Source: Croceibacterium_B sp963811255 (GTDB lineage Bacteria > Pseudomonadota > Alphaproteobacteria > Sphingomonadales > Sphingomonadaceae). From it: a stretch of 64,000 bases of DNA. The stretch is taken from assembly GCA_963811255.1 (NCBI GenBank), contig CAWEQI010000003.1, positions 930,001 to 994,000 of the forward strand, in the 5' to 3' direction. Position 1 is the stretch's first letter. Every line of letters starts with the position of its first letter. Position numbers and translations under genes: made by a program. This document shows, in pieces, positions 60,638-64,000 of the stretch. A model generated the notes under the pieces. It was not told where the DNA came from. It saw only the letters and a list, made by a program, of their open reading frames with translations, and did no database searches.

Positions 60638-60774
60638 TCGGAAAGTCGAAAGGTCCTGGCGTTCAAGGGTTCCGGGCACGCGCGAAAACCCGCCGGCGCA
60701 TTTATGGAAGGGCAGCGCCGGCGAGATGTCGTGCGGTTGGCGCGGCCTTGGCGGGCCGTGATGCTTCGCGCAAG

Positions 60775-61038
60775 CTATATGGTGACGTAGTCGAGCTTTT
60801 GCAGGGCTGTCATCAGCGGACCGGCATATTTTTCAGGCACTTCGGCGGCGTTGAGCGCCCAGGCCAGCACCTCGACCTCGTCTTCTTCGAGTAGCGCCTC
60901 AAACCACGCGAGGTCGGCCTCGGACCAGCTTCCGTGGTGCTTATCGAAGAACCCGCCGATCATGAAATCCGCCTCGCGCGTGCCGCGATGCCAGGCGCGA
61001 AAGCGGGCGCGGGCGAAACGGCGGGCGAGATCGGTCAT
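60775..61038 (-). CDS. sdhE: Succinate dehydrogenase assembly factor 2 (SdhE)
   Basis: Small protein that helps attach FAD to the SdhA flavoprotein subunit. The 87 residues show the conserved RGTREAD motif (the family RGxxE) near residue 18, FMIGGFFDKH and WFEALLEEDEVEVLAW. ATG 61038 with AGGAGG upstream was chosen; the frame is open much further. It lies between recG (divergent) and mfd (same strand), the order usual in alphaproteobacteria. Confidence 0.93.
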   Translation of the reverse strand: MTDLARRFARARFRAWHRGTREADFMIGGFFDKHHGSWSEADLAWFEALLEEDEVEVLAWALNAAEVPEKYAGPLMTALQKLDYVTI

Positions 61039-61083
61039 GCCGCCTCCTACCGGTGCGCACGGCAATCGGCTAGAGCCATCGCC

Positions 61084-63144
61084 ATGCGCCCCGATCGGCT
61101 CAACCCGCTGTTCGCCGAAACCGACGGCCTTGAAGGCGTCGGCCCGAAGCTGAAGAAGCCGCTCGACAAGCTCGGGCTCACTCGGGTGCGAGACGCGCTT
61201 TACCACCTGCCCGACCGTTTTGTGCAGCGCCGCGCGGTGGCCGATCTCGACGAGGCGAACGAGGGCGAGCAGATAGTTGTCGCGCTAACCCCGGTCGAGC
61301 ACCGTGCGCCGCGCTCGGGCCGCGGGCCCTATCGGGTGCTGGCGCAGGACGCGAAGGGCAACGTGCTCGCGCTGACCTATTTCGGCCGCGCCAGCTACAC
61401 GGCCAAGAAGCAGCTGCCGGTGGGCGAGCAGCGCTGGGTCGCCGGGCGGCTCGACCGCTACGGCGACATGCTGCAGATCGTTCACCCGGATCATGTCGCC
61501 GAGAGCAGCGCCGGGCTGATGGGGCACCTGGTCGAGCCGGTCTATTCGCTGGCCGAGGGGCTGACCCAGCCCAAGGTCGCGCATCTGGTTGAACAGGCGC
61601 TCGAACGCGCGCCCGAGCTGCCCGAGTGGATCGAGCCCGGCGTGCTCGAGCGGCACAAATGGCCTTCGTGGCGCGACGCGCTGGTGCTGGCGCACAAGGG
61701 CGATCACCCGGCGGCGCGCGACCGTCTGGCATACGACGAACTGCTGGCCAACAGCCTTGCGCTGCTGCTGGTCCGCGCCGACAACCGCCGCCGCAAGGGC
61801 CAGCCGCTGCAAGGCGACGGGCGGCTGCGCGGCAAGCTTTCGCTGCCGTTCCCGCTGACCGGCGCGCAACGCCGCTCGATCGGCGAGATCGAGGGCGATC
61901 TCGCTCAGCCGCACCCCATGCTGCGCCTGCTGCAGGGAGACGTCGGCTCGGGCAAGACGGTGGTGGCGCTCGAAGCGATGCTGATCGCGGTCGAGGCCGG
62001 GGCGCAGGCGGCCATGCTCGCCCCAACCGAAATCCTCGCTCGTCAGCATTACGACACGCTGCGCCAGCTCGGCGCGCCGACCGGCGTGAACATCGCGCTG
62101 CTTACCGGGCGCGACAAGGGCCGGGCGCGCGAAAGCATACTAATGGGCCTGATGGATGGTTCGATCGACATTGTCGTCGGGACGCATGCGATCTTCCAGG
62201 AGGCGGTCAGCTACAAAAACCTCGCCCTGGTGGTGATCGACGAACAGCACCGCTTCGGCGTGTCGCAACGGCTGCTGCTGACCCAGAAGGGCAAGCTCAC
62301 CCCGCACACGCTGGCGATGACCGCCACGCCGATCCCGCGCACGCTGACGCTGGCGCAATACGGCGAGATGGACGTCAGCCGGCTGGACGAGATGCCGCCC
62401 GGGCGCCAGGCGATCGATACCCGGGTGATCGCCGGCGAGCGGCTGCCGGAGGTCGTCGATGGCGTGGCGCGCCACCTCGAAGCCGGGCACCAGGCATACT
62501 GGGTCTGCCCGATGGTCCGCGAGCATGAGAGCGAGGACATCGCAGCCGCCGAGGCCCGCTACGCGGCGCTCAAAGCGCGGTTCGGCGATCAGGTCGTGCT
62601 GGTCCACGGCCAGCTCAAGCCCGAGCTCAAGGATGCGGCGATGGAGCGATTCGCGAACGGTGATGCAAAACTGCTCGTCGCGACCACGGTGATCGAGGTC
62701 GGCGTCGACGTTCCCGACGCCACGCTGATGGTGATCGAGCACGCCGAGCGGTTCGGCCTCGCCCAGCTCCACCAGCTCCGCGGCCGGGTGGGGCGAGGCA
62801 GCGCCAAATCGGTCTGCCTGCTCCTGCGCGGTGGCGAGCTGTCGGAAACGGGCAAGCAGCGCCTTGCCCTGATGCGCGAGACCCAGGACGGTTTCCGCCT
62901 CGCCGAGGAGGACCTCGAGCTGCGCGGCGGCGGCGAGCTGTTGGGCACCCGCCAATCCGGCGAAACGCCCTTCCGCGTCGCCGACCTCGAGCAGATTCAG
63001 CGCCTGCTCCCCATCGCCCACGGCGACGCCCGCCTGCTGGTCGAGCGCGATGGCGGCCTGACCGGTGAGCGCGGCGAGGCGGCGCGCGTCCTGCTGTACC
63101 TGTTCGAGCGCGATTGGGGGGTGCAACTCTTGCGCGGAGGGTGA
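61084..63144 (+). CDS. recG: ATP-dependent DNA helicase RecG
   Basis: Branched-DNA translocase that reverses stalled forks. The 686 residues start with a wedge (OB-fold) domain. The helicase core shows Walker A GDVGSGKTVVALEAML at about 287-302, LAPTEILARQHY, VVIDEQHRFGVSQR (DEQH box), MTATPIPRTLTLA and the QLHQLRGRVGRGS motif VI. ATG 61084 gives the family start MRPDRLNPLFAETDGLEGVGP (shown to 21 only as a landmark: first residues MRPDRL). Divergent from sdhE, 45 bases between starts. Confidence 0.95.
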   Translation: MRPDRLNPLFAETDGLEGVGPKLKKPLDKLGLTRVRDALYHLPDRFVQRRAVADLDEANEGEQIVVALTPVEHRAPRSGRGPYRVLAQDAKGNVLALTYFGRASYTAKKQLPVGEQRWVAGRLDRYGDMLQIVHPDHVAESSAGLMGHLVEPVYSLAEGLTQPKVAHLVEQALERAPELPEWIEPGVLERHKWPSWRDALVLAHKGDHPAARDRLAYDELLANSLALLLVRADNRRRKGQPLQGDGRLRGKLSLPFPLTGAQRRSIGEIEGDLAQPHPMLRLLQGDVGSGKTVVALEAMLIAVEAGAQAAMLAPTEILARQHYDTLRQLGAPTGVNIALLTGRDKGRARESILMGLMDGSIDIVVGTHAIFQEAVSYKNLALVVIDEQHRFGVSQRLLLTQKGKLTPHTLAMTATPIPRTLTLAQYGEMDVSRLDEMPPGRQAIDTRVIAGERLPEVVDGVARHLEAGHQAYWVCPMVREHESEDIAAAEARYAALKARFGDQVVLVHGQLKPELKDAAMERFANGDAKLLVATTVIEVGVDVPDATLMVIEHAERFGLAQLHQLRGRVGRGSAKSVCLLLRGGELSETGKQRLALMRETQDGFRLAEEDLELRGGGELLGTRQSGETPFRVADLEQIQRLLPIAHGDARLLVERDGGLTGERGEAARVLLYLFERDWGVQLLRGG

Positions 63145-63200
63145 GCGGCGTCGGCAACATTCAGGATAGATGCATACCGATTCCACTAACGAATTGAACG

Positions 63201-63938
63201 ATGTACGACTGGCACCCTCCGCGCACGCTGTCCGCCGCGTCTTCGCTGGCGATCGTCGGGTTGATGTTTGCCGCCCTCGTGCTGGGCCTGAACGTGCGGC
63301 GGACAGCGCAGAGCGCGTTACGGCTCGTCTCGATCGACCTGACGCAGCCGCCACCGCAATCGACCGAGCGGCCCAAGGCGCCGAGGCCGCATGTGCGCAA
63401 GCCCCCGCCCAAGCATAGCGCTTCGCCACGGAATGTGCGCAACAAGGCGACCGCCATCGTCGCGCCTCCCATCAAGCCCCTGATCCAGCCCCCGCCGGTG
63501 GTAACCGCACCGAAGGCCGGACCGGGTGCCGCGGCCAACAACGGCGCGTCCAACCGCCCCGGCCCCGGCCAGGGCGCGGGAGGTGTTGGAAACGGCCTCG
63601 GCGGTGGCGGATTGGGTGGCAACGGTAGCGGTGACGGTGCCGGCGAAGCCGTCGTCGGCCCGCGCCAGACCGGTGGTAGGATGTCCTACCGCGATTTGCC
63701 GGATGATGTCCTGGCCCCCGGAGAGGAAGGCGCAGTGGACGTCCTCTTCGCCGTCAATCCCGACGGACATGCCAGCGATTGCCGGGTCGAGCGGTCGAGC
63801 GGCCACGCCGTGCTCGACAGTCTCGCCTGCCGGCTGATCGAGCAGCGCTTCCGCTTCAACCCGGCGCGCGACCGGTTCGGCCGTCCGGTGCGCGCATGGA
63901 TGGAGGAAACCCACACCTGGTACGCGCGGGAGCGGTAG
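63201..63938 (+). CDS. TonB-like energy transducer
   Basis: A 245-residue inner-membrane protein: one N-terminal helix (about 12-32), a Pro/Lys-rich periplasmic stretch (about 45-100), a Gly/Asn-rich low-complexity region (about 105-150) and a C-terminal TonB domain (about 165-245). The TonB domain shows EGAVDVLFAVNPDGHASDCRV and LIEQRFRFNPARDRFGRPV. It should span the periplasm and pass proton-motive energy to an outer-membrane receptor. No exbB or exbD is nearby. No Shine-Dalgarno is visible before the ATG. Confidence 0.85.
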   Translation: MYDWHPPRTLSAASSLAIVGLMFAALVLGLNVRRTAQSALRLVSIDLTQPPPQSTERPKAPRPHVRKPPPKHSASPRNVRNKATAIVAPPIKPLIQPPPVVTAPKAGPGAAANNGASNRPGPGQGAGGVGNGLGGGGLGGNGSGDGAGEAVVGPRQTGGRMSYRDLPDDVLAPGEEGAVDVLFAVNPDGHASDCRVERSSGHAVLDSLACRLIEQRFRFNPARDRFGRPVRAWMEETHTWYARER

Positions 63939-64000
63939 GCGCTTCGCCGCGACTGCCCCGCTGCGGTTTTGGCTCCGCCGTCCACCCGATCCGGCGAGCC

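Noticed and set aside
1..64000. CRISPR arrays, transposases, prophage genes, rRNA or a replication origin
   Set aside because: No regularly spaced direct repeats, no transposase or integrase motifs, no rRNA-like stretch and no DnaA-box cluster were seen.

Overview
The window is a GC-rich, gene-dense chromosomal segment with no phage, transposase, CRISPR array or rRNA. Gene content and order point to an alphaproteobacterium of the order Sphingomonadales (Sphingomonadaceae or Erythrobacteraceae). The pointers are zapA/tkt/gap/pgk/fba, the alphaproteobacterial AddAB pair, a DivL-like kinase beside tsaE, amgK-murU, recG/sdhE/mfd, and an XrtA/PEP-CTERM-type EPS control module (TIGR03013 glycosyltransferase, PrsK, PrsR). 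The taxonomic call is inferred from family knowledge; no search was run.

Layout. 1-7318: the start of zapA and a coiled-coil partner leave leftward. A central-carbon block reads rightward: tkt, gap, a MOSC-domain gene, pgk, then (after a reverse MFS gene) class I fba. 7315-13541: a lipoprotein, a DUF72 protein, thiE, an OPT-family transporter broken by a one-base frameshift, and two envelope enzymes (L,D-transpeptidase and M23 peptidase). 13642-18838: efp with a small exported protein and an inositol-monophosphatase-family enzyme. Next come a long nested inverted repeat, tRNA-Leu(CAA) with an odd anticodon loop, an SLC13-type permease and two hypothetical proteins. 18980-26022: a small membrane protein, then the overlapping glycosyltransferase-prsK-prsR-TPR operon. 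26062-31207: a bile-acid-symporter-like carrier, DUF475 membrane protein, panB, an amino acid permease and a peroxiredoxin. 31370-44272: ahcY, the DivL-like kinase, tsaE, amgK, murU, addB, addA, trxA. 44401-49638: a second inositol-monophosphatase-family gene, argJ, a small exported ORF and secA (frameshifted). 49642-54894: two MFS carriers, a small charged protein, an exported methyltransferase-like protein and a ferric-reductase-like flavocytochrome. 54913-63938: tRNA-Asn, a small hypothetical, nadK, an EAL protein, mfd, sdhE, recG and a TonB-like protein.

Genes that work together: the glycolytic/Calvin-type enzymes form one block. Amidohexose kinase AmgK and uridylyltransferase MurU form a MurNAc-recycling pair, translationally coupled to tsaE. 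AddB and AddA form the double-strand-break helicase-nuclease. Mfd, RecG and SdhE share a conserved alphaproteobacterial neighbourhood. PrsK/PrsR is a two-component pair expected to control exopolysaccharide and PEP-CTERM genes, although no exosortase or PEP-CTERM protein is in this window.

Two otherwise intact genes (OPT transporter and the essential secA) each carry a single-base frameshift, and tRNA-Leu carries one extra base in its anticodon loop. Together these suggest residual indel errors in the assembly rather than real decay.
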